DNA from: an uncultured Pirellulaceae bacterium
GTDB lineage: Bacteria; Planctomycetota; Planctomycetia; Pirellulales; Pirellulaceae
Length of the DNA stretch: 39,942 nt
Assembly: GCA_938036435.1 (NCBI GenBank)
Contig: CALHPU010000003.1
Location: forward strand, 1-39,942
Direction: 5' to 3'
A program made the translations under genes and the position numbers. Within the stretch, counting starts at the first letter, position 1; the number at the start of each line of letters is the position of its first letter. Shown one piece after another: positions 25,233-32,716 of the stretch. The notes beneath the pieces are model-generated. The model had not been told where the DNA came from and made no database searches. It saw only the letters and a program-made list of their open reading frames with translations.

Positions 25233-27794
25233 CTACTTTGCAACTTCCTCGCCCAAGCAAATTGCGTCGCCTTCGTTGGTGACAAGCTTTACATCTGAGA
25301 TTGAAATCGACAGCCCGCCTTCGGATTTGATGATTACAGGTGCTGTGACTGTCTTGAGTGTCTCCGCGTCACCGTAACAAGACAGCTTCACGGATACTTC
25401 CTGCCAAGTGCCGGGAGCACTTGCGGTGATCTTACCCATCGGCATCGCCAACATCGAACCGTCAGATCTTGCGATTGCAAGTTGAGCCTGTTTTCCGGAA
25501 TACTCGTTGATGCGGTACCGCATGAATAGGGCCATGTCTCCGGTAGACTGACGCGAGAGGTCGACCGTAGGTCCAGAGATTCGAAATTCAGCCGGTCCAG
25601 TAAACTTTAAAGTCCGGATGTCTTCTTGAGCCGCATCGTCTTCTGAGATCACCGAAAGGTTTCCGTTAGAGGAATCCTGACGCGTCGTCTCAACAGCAAC
25701 CGATTGACCACCATCGATCAAATTCATCGACCATGGCTCGACGACTTTTCCTGATTGAAAATAGCGTTCTACGTTAGTCGCCAGCGACTCGTCACCCGGA
25801 TTTTCGGACAATTCGCCGATCATTGATTTATCTTGATAGGTCAAACCAAAACCAAACGGGTAAAGTGGGTCGTAGTCTTCATCCCCCACATTAAGCGGCG
25901 TTTGATTTGGCATCTTCGGCCAAGAATAGGAAAGCTTGCCTTTGAAGTCATGTTGAATCTCGCCGTCGGCACCACGCATGATGACATCGGCAATTCCGAC
26001 GCCCTCAGATCCCGGCAACCAAGCGGCAACAAACGCATCGCAAGCGTTCAGCTCACGGTTGACCCACAGTGGTCGGCCCGAGATAAAGACGCCAATGACA
26101 GTCTTGCCGGCCGCCTTTAGTCGTTTCATTAATTGCAGATCAGAATCGTCGGTCGGGCTGTACGCCAGCGTCTCAACGTCGCCTTGGAACTCCGCGTACG
26201 GCTCTTCACCAAAAACCACGACGGCGACGTCATAGGGTTCGGTCGTTTCGCCATCGACCGAAAGGATCGCTTTGCCGCCAGCGGATTGGACCTGTGATTT
26301 AATTCCGTCATAGACAGAAGATCCGCCTGGGAAATCTTCTTTTGTGTTTCCGGTGCCCTGCCATGAGAGTGACCAGCCACCGGATTGCTTTCCAATGTTG
26401 TCGGCTCCGTCCCCGCAGACCAAAATCTTTGACGACGCGGCCAATGGTAACACTGCGTTATTGTTTTTCAGCAGCACCAGCGATTCACGTACGGCCTGCC
26501 TCGCGACGGCGCGATGTTCGGGCTTGCCAAGTTCAGCGAACTGGCCTGCGAACGGACGACTCGACGGCTTACCGGCTTCGAATAGTCCCGAACGAATTTT
26601 GACGCGCAGAATCCGCCTGACTGCATCATCAAGCCGATCCATATCCACCTCGCCCGCTTTTGCTTGTTTGAGCATTGTATCGAACAAGCCTTTCCAACTC
26701 CCGGCCGCCATATACATATCCAACCCAGCGTTGAGTACAGGCAACGCATCGTTGTTAGTACATCCTTTCACTTGACCATGGGCTTCCCAGTCACCGACGA
26801 TAAATCCATCGAATCCCATGCGACCTTTGAGCACATCGGTCAACAGACCTTTGTGCCCATGAAGTTTCTTTCCTTGCCAGCTCGAAAAAGACGCCATCAC
26901 GCACTGCACGCCGTGTTCAACGGCAACCGGATAAGGTGCCGCTTGTAAGTCACGCAGTTGCTCTTCGGACATCTTGTTGTCGCCTTGATCTTTACCGTTG
27001 TGAGTTCCGCCATCACCACAGAAGTGTTTCGCGGTCGCAATCAGATGAGCCCCTTTCAGAAAGTCACCATCGGCGGTCTTTCCTTGAATACCTTCGATCA
27101 ATTTCCCGGTGTAGCTGACCGTGATTTCTGGAGACTCCGAATATCCTTCGTAGGTTCTTCCCCAGCGATCGTCACGCACGACGGCGACGGTCGGAGCGAA
27201 CGTCCATTCCAATCCTGTGATGCGTGTTTCCAAAGCCGTGATGGCACCGATCTTACCGAGCAATTCTGGGTTGCGTGCACAGCCAAGACCGATGTTGTGT
27301 GGAAAGAAAGTTGCGCCGACAACATTGCTGTGCCCATGAACCGCATCCGTTCCCCACAACATTGGAATGAACGGACCGCCTTCAAGATCACACTGTTGTG
27401 TCGCCTCGTAAAATTCATCCGCCAATTTCAACCAAGCCTCTGGCTTCGAACGATTGTTGCCGCCCGGTGCGGAGTTACCGCCGTTTAGGATGGAACCTAA
27501 TGGATACTTCTTGAGGTCCTCTGGTTTGATCGAACCGATATCAGCTTGAATGGTCTGGCCGACCTTCTGCCGCAATGTCATTTTCGATAATAGGTCATCG
27601 ATACGTTTCTCCAGATCCGCATCGACTGCGATCGGACTGCTGGTCTGCGGCCAAAGCTCAGGATGGATGGTGGAATCGGCAACCTTGTCTGATTGCTCTA
27701 ACACTTGAGTTTGAGCTTCCAGCTTCCGCGACGGCGAAAACATCAACACAGAAAACATCGCTAAACAAAAAGCAACCGGTGAAAAACAACGCAT
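25233..27794 (-). CDS. Secreted glycoside hydrolase family 3 beta-glucosidase
   Basis: An 853-residue exported exo-acting beta-glucosidase. Signal peptide 1-28. GH3 N-terminal barrel: LSKMTLRQKVGQ, WGTDAVHGHSNVVGATFFPHNI, TFAPTVAVVRDDRWGRTYEGYSE, KHFCGDGGTHNGKDQGD, and the nucleophile Asp335 in GFIVGDWEAHG. The GH3 C-terminal alpha/beta sandwich follows (SLVLLKNNNAVLPL, ...GDVETLAYSP, YPFGFGLTY). A C-terminal beta-rich domain of about 160 residues resembles the carbohydrate-binding-like tail of ExoP-type enzymes. Likely substrates are beta-1,3/1,4-glucans of algal or plant origin. The ATG at 27794 is preferred to the TTG one codon earlier. Confidence 0.93.
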   Translation of the reverse strand: MRCFSPVAFCLAMFSVLMFSPSRKLEAQTQVLEQSDKVADSTIHPELWPQTSSPIAVDADLEKRIDDLLSKMTLRQKVGQTIQADIGSIKPEDLKKYPLGSILNGGNSAPGGNNRSKPEAWLKLADEFYEATQQCDLEGGPFIPMLWGTDAVHGHSNVVGATFFPHNIGLGCARNPELLGKIGAITALETRITGLEWTFAPTVAVVRDDRWGRTYEGYSESPEITVSYTGKLIEGIQGKTADGDFLKGAHLIATAKHFCGDGGTHNGKDQGDNKMSEEQLRDLQAAPYPVAVEHGVQCVMASFSSWQGKKLHGHKGLLTDVLKGRMGFDGFIVGDWEAHGQVKGCTNNDALPVLNAGLDMYMAAGSWKGLFDTMLKQAKAGEVDMDRLDDAVRRILRVKIRSGLFEAGKPSSRPFAGQFAELGKPEHRAVARQAVRESLVLLKNNNAVLPLAASSKILVCGDGADNIGKQSGGWSLSWQGTGNTKEDFPGGSSVYDGIKSQVQSAGGKAILSVDGETTEPYDVAVVVFGEEPYAEFQGDVETLAYSPTDDSDLQLMKRLKAAGKTVIGVFISGRPLWVNRELNACDAFVAAWLPGSEGVGIADVIMRGADGEIQHDFKGKLSYSWPKMPNQTPLNVGDEDYDPLYPFGFGLTYQDKSMIGELSENPGDESLATNVERYFQSGKVVEPWSMNLIDGGQSVAVETTRQDSSNGNLSVISEDDAAQEDIRTLKFTGPAEFRISGPTVDLSRQSTGDMALFMRYRINEYSGKQAQLAIARSDGSMLAMPMGKITASAPGTWQEVSVKLSCYGDAETLKTVTAPVIIKSEGGLSISISDVKLVTNEGDAICLGEEVAK

Positions 27795-28337
27795 CAATTT
27801 ATGGCTCCGAAAAGTGTTGGACGCCGCAAGCGTTCACTGGAACACTCAAAACGTCTTCGATAGGCCTGACGTAATTTGGACAGACAAAGCATCTAAAACC
27901 CTTGTGAAACGGGTTTCTTGTGTGAACAACTCTAAATGATCGACTTGAATTACACAACGATCTCACCGCAATAACTGGCAGTTTTTGGCCGAATCAAGTT
28001 CGCAAGCCGCTCGTTTGAATTGTCAGAATCCGACAACTGTTGAAGTTTGACGGTTAGAAAAACATTCCTACCAGATTTCGCCAGCATCATAGTTTCAAGT
28101 ACATAGCGAAGGGCAATTCTTAATGGGTTGTTCCGATTGGGGGTGCAGAACGCACTACCATTCTCCGATGAAGCTGAATACCAACCGGTAGAACCACCCC
28201 CATGTGAGCAACTGTTAGATCTGTAATCCACTGACACTCACATCGGAAGCAACGTTCCAAGCTAATCGTTTGGTCGAACAGTAAGCAAGCGAATCTGGCG
28301 CTTACTGTTTTGCACAATTATTTGTCGGAGTGTAGAG
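27795..28337. other. Divergent gene-free region
   Basis: About 540 bases between the GH3 start and the proline-rich membrane protein. It holds a weak AAACCC-ttgtgaaac-GGGTTT hairpin near 27896-27916 and the strong inverted repeat at 28277-28309 listed separately. No coding signal. Confidence 0.5.
28277..28309 (+). promoter_or_regulatory. Perfect 10-bp inverted repeat in the leader of the proline-rich membrane protein gene
   Basis: AACAGTAAGC (28277-28286) and GCTTACTGTT (28300-28309) are perfect complements around a 13-base loop. The element ends 28 bases before the ATG at 28338, and GGAG lies between. It could be an operator, an RNA hairpin affecting initiation, or a weak attenuator (TGTTTTG follows). 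Its placement in the leader is the reason for the regulatory call. Confidence 0.5.
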
Positions 28338-30017
28338 ATGCAATATCCTAAATATTCGTTCGAGGGCAACCAATTTAGCAGCGCTCCGGCTGAGGGCTAT
28401 TCGGTGCTTCAGCACAACGCAAGCGTTGCCGGCGCAGAAATTAACAGCCTGTCGAAGGCAGTGCGGCCCGCCAACGATTCGCAAACGCCTTCCAAAGTAA
28501 AACAGCAAGGCCCCTTTGCCGGTGAGACCTACAATATTTCTGACCAGCCAGCGACCACGTGGCAATGGGGCTCACAGGCTGAGAGTTTAAAATCAGCGGT
28601 ACCCTTTGAAACGCCACCGCGCGTTGAGCAACTTCCGGCAGGCGTTGAATCATTTGCGCCGCCGGTAGATCTTGGTCAGCTGCAACGAGTCGATCGTTCT
28701 CAGAACCAACAACAAATTACTTCGGACATCTATAAATCTCCGATCGACCGGCCGTATGTCGGCAAAGTGCGCCAGACGGATCCACTGGCAACCACCTCGC
28801 AATCTGACGAAGGCCTAAACAGTTCAACAGTCAATTCAACCTTGCCGCAGCGGGACGAAGTCACCGAGGTGAGAGAATTTTTGCCGCGAGTAAAGGCTGA
28901 AGAGCCTATGTTTGTTCAGCCATCGCCGCCCGAGCCAGCCACCGGCAAACAAGTGATCGTTCTACGTTCACAGTCGCCGCAAGAGTTGGCCGAAGCGCGA
29001 GCGAAAGAAGCCGAATTTAGAAAGCCTGACGCTCAATTACTGACACCTAACTTTGAATCGTACGTTGGTTCACCCGAGCTAGACACCTCGCACGAAGCGT
29101 ACCGAGATCAAACGCAATGGAAAGCCTACGTGCCAGAACCGGAGCAGACTGAGCTTCCGCCGCCGGCGATATTCGAATCACTGCCGGAAGCTTCACCGCC
29201 GAAAATTTCGGTCCAAAATCCAGTGGTTGAATTTTCTCCACCTGCGCCAGTAAATTACGATTTTGAGCCTGCTCAGGAGATGGCTGCTTTACCTGAACCG
29301 CCACCGGCCCCGGCACCAAAAGCAAAAGATAACCTATTTCAGGCGCCTCCTTCCCCAGCTAACGCCAATCACGTCTTCAGTACTGCATCAGTTAAAGCGC
29401 AGGCGGCAGAAACTGCCTATCGCTTCGACCGATACGAAAAAAGCACCGATGTCGAGGCCAGCACGACGGCGATGACCGTTGCGCACACGACACCTGTCGC
29501 GGCGGCAGTTGAACCGGAGGCGACGTGGTTGAGTCCGTGGTGGATGTTGGTCTGTCTTGTTCCGTTTGCGATGTACCTGATGACTCGCAGAGACGGCGAA
29601 GTTGACCAATACTACGACGCTTGCGATGAAGTAGGCGAAGCTCCAAGACTTCCACCGGAGATGATCGAAAAGCCGGGGTATTCAAAGTCAGACGCAATCT
29701 ACGGTGAAAAAGACGAATACTTCGCGTCCGAGCAACTGTACGCCAAAGGCTCGAAAGGCTCGAAAGGGTCGATCGCAGCCGCGCTTCCCATGGCCTGCCA
29801 TTTAGAAGCAGCCGGGCATACGGGCGAGGACGTTGACGATTTTCTGCTGACCGAAACGGCAACAACGGACTCCGTCTCCGGTTTACACTTTGCCAATTCG
29901 AATTCAGCCGAAACCGACACCGAACTGGACGGTAGCGCTTCGCCCAATTTTCGATCGCCGCTTTTCGAAGTGAAAGAGGATGAAGATGAGGACGACATTC
30001 CAGACTGGCTTCAGTAA
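28338..30017 (+). CDS. Proline-rich, single-pass membrane protein of unknown function
   Basis: 559 residues with no family that I recognise. Residues 1-395 are low-complexity and rich in Pro, Glu, Gln and Ser (runs such as LPEPPPAPAPKAK and FSPPAPVNYDFEP), and are probably disordered. A single membrane helix at about 397-416 (WLSPWWMLVCLVPFAMYLM) is followed by TRRD, which by the positive-inside rule puts the C-terminal part in the cytoplasm. There is no N-terminal signal peptide. The C-terminal 140 residues include a KGSKGSKGS repeat and the acidic end KEDEDEDDIPDWLQ, which could be a docking tail. It has its own leader with a strong inverted repeat and stands alone. Confidence 0.7.
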   Translation: MQYPKYSFEGNQFSSAPAEGYSVLQHNASVAGAEINSLSKAVRPANDSQTPSKVKQQGPFAGETYNISDQPATTWQWGSQAESLKSAVPFETPPRVEQLPAGVESFAPPVDLGQLQRVDRSQNQQQITSDIYKSPIDRPYVGKVRQTDPLATTSQSDEGLNSSTVNSTLPQRDEVTEVREFLPRVKAEEPMFVQPSPPEPATGKQVIVLRSQSPQELAEARAKEAEFRKPDAQLLTPNFESYVGSPELDTSHEAYRDQTQWKAYVPEPEQTELPPPAIFESLPEASPPKISVQNPVVEFSPPAPVNYDFEPAQEMAALPEPPPAPAPKAKDNLFQAPPSPANANHVFSTASVKAQAAETAYRFDRYEKSTDVEASTTAMTVAHTTPVAAAVEPEATWLSPWWMLVCLVPFAMYLMTRRDGEVDQYYDACDEVGEAPRLPPEMIEKPGYSKSDAIYGEKDEYFASEQLYAKGSKGSKGSIAAALPMACHLEAAGHTGEDVDDFLLTETATTDSVSGLHFANSNSAETDTELDGSASPNFRSPLFEVKEDEDEDDIPDWLQ

Positions 30018-30035
30018 AGGTCGCTCGTAAACCTG

Positions 30036-30101
30036 TGGTGGACTTCGCCAAAGGTTTTGTACCTGCCGAGGACAGAGGGGATTCTGGCGAAGCAGAATGC
30101 C
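30036..30101. repeat. Inverted repeat with CTTCGCCA/TGGCGAAG arms (CGCCA family, copy 2)
   Basis: CTTCGCCA (30043-30050) and TGGCGAAG (30085-30092) are perfect complements. The left flank GTGGTGGACTTCGCCAAA matches GTAGTGGGATTCGCCAAA at 5728-5745 with three differences. The right arm, read in reverse, gives TTCGCCAGAATCC, close to the 5781-5792 arm. It lies between convergent stops. Confidence 0.65.
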
Positions 30102-30127
30102 AACGATCACACAGTATGTCGGTTGAC

Positions 30128-30541
30128 TTATTTCATTTTTAAGAAATCTGGCAGCCGAACGACTTTGCCGTTTGAGTCTACGGCCGCTACAGTCGTTTCG
30201 CCGCGTACGATCAATTCGTCGTTTAGAAATATCTCGTAGCAGTTGACAATTCTGACGCCTCTGGCACGCAAGACAGTCGTTCTCATCTTCAGCAAGTCGT
30301 CGTATTGAGCGCCCTTGAAGAATTCACACTTCAGGTCGGTGACCACCAGCATCACTCCGGCTGCCTCGATGTCCCGATACGATATTCCCGAACTGCGCAC
30401 CAATTCGGTGCGTCCCATCTCGAAATAGTTGGCATAATTCGAATGATGCACTCGGCCTTGGGCATCCGTTTCGGTGTACCGCACGCGAAATTCAAGCTCG
30501 TGACTTTGGGGGATTTGTCCGCCTGCATTGACCGAAAGCAT
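30128..30541 (-). CDS. Acyl-CoA thioesterase, YbgC/4HBT hotdog family
   Basis: A 137-residue single hotdog-fold thioesterase that hydrolyses acyl-CoA. The 4HBT signature is RYTETDAQGRVHHSNYANYFEMGRTEL with the catalytic Asp in ETDAQG, followed by DLKCEFFKGAQYDDLLKMRT and GETTVAAVDSNGKVVRLP. Length matches YbgC. It is not next to tol-pal genes, which are YbgC's usual neighbours in proteobacteria. AAGGA precedes the ATG. Divergent from the ACT-domain gene. Confidence 0.9.
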   Translation of the reverse strand: MLSVNAGGQIPQSHELEFRVRYTETDAQGRVHHSNYANYFEMGRTELVRSSGISYRDIEAAGVMLVVTDLKCEFFKGAQYDDLLKMRTTVLRARGVRIVNCYEIFLNDELIVRGETTVAAVDSNGKVVRLPDFLKMK

Positions 30542-30632
30542 GGGAGTCCTTATCGTAATTCGTTGTAAAAGGTGGGTCGGATAATCCGGCGAACATAATC
30601 TAGAGATTTTTCATTGAACATGCGAGATTGCA

Positions 30633-31130
30633 ATGAGCCAAGCTGACGATGCCGGTACTTCGATCGACCTGCCAACCGGGCGTGGCAGAGACTACCCTAC
30701 GATTCGGCAATTTACGATCTTCCTTGAAAATAAAGTGGGATCGCTGCAAGCCTTTCTTCGCCGGTTTGTCAAAAGCGATGTTCGGATCCTAGCGCTCAGC
30801 ATCGTGGATTCTACCGAATGCAGCATCTTGCGTTGCATTCTCAGCCATCCGGAGCAGGGCCGTGAGATTCTCGAAAGAGCCGGTCTGGCGATGATCGAAA
30901 GTGATCTTATCGCGTTGCAACTGCGGGACTGCACGCAACCCATGCTAGACATGTGTAGCGCTCTGTTGAGAGCCGAGGTGAACATCGTGCAGACCTATCC
31001 TCTGATGCTCAAATCAGAGAACTGCTTGACCGTCGCAGTAATGGTGGACAACATTGACCAAGCAATGGAAACACTTGCCAGCCACGATTTCAAACTGCTC
31101 AATGAAGACGATCTGTCGGAGCTATATTAA
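30633..31130 (+). CDS. ACT-domain protein, probable amino-acid-sensing regulator
   Basis: A 165-residue soluble protein with two ACT-like beta-alpha-beta units: about 24-92 (IRQFTIFLENKVGSLQAFLRRF ... SIVDSTECSILRCIL) and 97-160 (IALQLRDCTQPMLDMCSALLRAEVNIVQTYPLM). The pattern resembles stand-alone ACT proteins and the regulatory subunit of acetolactate synthase, but no enzyme partner is adjacent. It lies two bases before the zinc-ribbon membrane protein gene, so the two are translationally close and probably one operon. Confidence 0.82.
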   Translation: MSQADDAGTSIDLPTGRGRDYPTIRQFTIFLENKVGSLQAFLRRFVKSDVRILALSIVDSTECSILRCILSHPEQGREILERAGLAMIESDLIALQLRDCTQPMLDMCSALLRAEVNIVQTYPLMLKSENCLTVAVMVDNIDQAMETLASHDFKLLNEDDLSELY

Positions 31131-31132
31131 CG

Positions 31133-31939
31133 ATGCCTATTCCGGTCACCTGCCCCAAATGCCATACCCGATTCAAGGTCAGCGATAAATTCGCCGGTCA
31201 AAAAGGCCCCTGCCCTAAGTGCAAAGAAGTCATCCTTGTTCCAAAATTGGAGGACGAGGTCGTTATTTCGGCTCCCGTTGTCGGTCCCAAGGACGGCAAG
31301 GGACGCCAGATTCTTAAGCCGATCAAGCGACAAGAGAACAAGTTCTCGATGATTCAGCTTGTGGCGATGATCGGCTCGGTCGTCGCTTTTTTGATTGGCG
31401 CACTTTGTGTTCAGCTTTATGTCGAGGACAAGTCACAGCTGTCGATGTTTCTGATGGTGGTTCCGATGGCTGTACTGGCGCCTCTGGTCGCTTACGGTGC
31501 TTACAACATTCTAAAAGATCAGGAACTTGATCCGTTTGTCGGCCAAGAACTGTGGCTGCGGGTTTTGATCTGCGGCGCGATTTACGCTCTGTTGTGGGGT
31601 GGCATGCCACTGGCTAAATATGCCTTTGGTGATCGCTACGATACGGGGTCTTGGATTTTAGCATTGGGGGGAATGTTGGCCGCTGGTGGAGCCACAGGTA
31701 TGCTCAGCTTCGATTTTGATTACACCATGGGACTGATGCATTACGGTCTGTTTTTAGGGCTGTGTTTGCTCGCGCGAGTTTTGGCGGGCATCGGTGTGTT
31801 CCCGGGCATGCTCGATCAGGCCGACAGACCCGCGGGCAATACGCGTGCAATGTTAGAAGCTGATTACCTCGACTCGTTGGTGGCCATGCTGGCCGATGGC
31901 TGGCTATTTTGCTGGCAGTGCGCCATGAGCCTAGTTTAG
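31133..31939 (+). CDS. Zinc-ribbon membrane protein of unknown function
   Basis: A 268-residue protein beginning VTCPKCHTRFKVSDKFAG and GPCPKCKEVI (Cys7, Cys10, Cys27, Cys30), a zinc-ribbon/MJ0042-type head very common in planctomycete membrane proteins. A basic linker (35-72) leads to about five hydrophobic helices (about 73-97, 103-127, 142-166, 172-192 and 203-225). The ribbon should face the cytoplasm. The partner gene upstream encodes an ACT domain, two bases away. The job of the pair is unknown. Confidence 0.8.
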   Translation: MPIPVTCPKCHTRFKVSDKFAGQKGPCPKCKEVILVPKLEDEVVISAPVVGPKDGKGRQILKPIKRQENKFSMIQLVAMIGSVVAFLIGALCVQLYVEDKSQLSMFLMVVPMAVLAPLVAYGAYNILKDQELDPFVGQELWLRVLICGAIYALLWGGMPLAKYAFGDRYDTGSWILALGGMLAAGGATGMLSFDFDYTMGLMHYGLFLGLCLLARVLAGIGVFPGMLDQADRPAGNTRAMLEADYLDSLVAMLADGWLFCWQCAMSLV

Positions 31940-31995
31940 GATCGAGTCCTTTGAAGTGGGGTAAGCATTCTGTTTGTCGCTCTTCCATTGGTTAA

Positions 31996-32024
31996 GATTC
32001 CCAAGCTGGAAGCTTAAGCCAACT
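31996..32024. repeat. Dispersed repeat with core AAGCTGGAAGCTT (copy 2)
   Basis: GATTCCCAAGCTGGAAGCTT followed by AAGCCAACT, nearly the same as copy 1 at 3544-3572. It runs directly into the 15-bp tandem array. Confidence 0.65.
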
Positions 32025-32068
32025 CAAGCACGCCCAACTCAAGCACGCCCAACTGAAGCACGCCCAAC
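32020..32068. repeat. 15-bp tandem repeat, three copies plus a partial
   Basis: Unit CAACTCAAGCACGCC at 32020-32034, 32035-32049 and 32050-32064 (the last with one change, C to G), then CAAC. It lies just past the stop of the chalcone-isomerase-like gene, in the gap between convergent genes. Confidence 0.88.
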
Positions 32069-32075
32069 GAGTTGC

Positions 32076-32651
32076 TCATCGCAGTTGAGCACTTCCGAGC
32101 ATTGCTGTCTTCAGCTGCGCGTCGATTGGTTTTTTTCCCAGCCAGATCCCCATCATGGCCTTTTTAAACGCCAGCCCGCCGACGGCGCCTTGCTGCTGAT
32201 TGTTCTTGTAGACCACAACACCGCTGCTCGGCGTGTAGGCCAGCACAAAGACGTCGCCCATACTAATCGGGGCCGAAAAACAATCGCCAAACTTCTTCAT
32301 TTCTGCTTCAATCGCTGATGTGTCACCGCCAGTGGACGCTTGAAACCCTTCTTTTAACGCGGCCAGCATTTTTGCCTTACTAACAAATCGAGACGTAATT
32401 TCAATGCGTACGGCCATCGGTTGATCAGACGCAAGAATCGCTGCGGAATCATTACTTTTCTCAGGCAGATACAGCGCACACTCATACAGCGAAAGCATCA
32501 TTTTGCTGCGCGTGCCAAAACCGTTTCGCGCCACCGTCGTTTCCCCAATTTTCAGAGTCGCCGGTGCGCCGTCAAACGCTTGTACTAACTCTGGTTGAGC
32601 CAGCAAACCAACAAGAACGCTTAAAACGACCAGCACGAGTGAGGGCTTCAT
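32076..32651 (-). CDS. Secreted chalcone-isomerase-like protein
   Basis: A 191-residue exported protein of the bacterial chalcone isomerase-like family. Signal peptide 1-25 (VLSVLVGLLAQPELVQAF). The domain shows TVARNGFGTRSKMMLSLYECALYLP, the usual 'G.g.R.k.lfkvYv.alYl' pattern, then FVSKAKMLAALKEGF, GDVFVLAYTPSSGVVVY and a C-terminal MMGIWLGKKPIDAQLKTAMLG. The family mostly lacks flavonoid substrates; fatty-acid binding has been proposed for related folds. I start at the ATG at 32651, which begins the signal peptide and has GGAG six bases upstream. Confidence 0.85.
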   Translation of the reverse strand: MKPSLVLVVLSVLVGLLAQPELVQAFDGAPATLKIGETTVARNGFGTRSKMMLSLYECALYLPEKSNDSAAILASDQPMAVRIEITSRFVSKAKMLAALKEGFQASTGGDTSAIEAEMKKFGDCFSAPISMGDVFVLAYTPSSGVVVYKNNQQQGAVGGLAFKKAMMGIWLGKKPIDAQLKTAMLGSAQLR

Positions 32652-32716
32652 GATAACTCCACAATTTTTGAGCACAGATTTACAACGATGCTCGGGACGG
32701 TAGCAAAGACCACACC

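Noticed and set aside
29392-30051. 219-codon minus-strand frame
   Set aside because: Antisense to the proline-rich membrane protein. Its Arg/Leu/Ser-rich translation reflects the opposite strand of Glu/Pro-rich codons.
31974-32318. Plus-strand frame encoding QARPTQARPTEARPT repeats
   Set aside because: The repeated peptide comes from the 15-bp DNA tandem array. The rest is antisense to the chalcone-isomerase-like gene.
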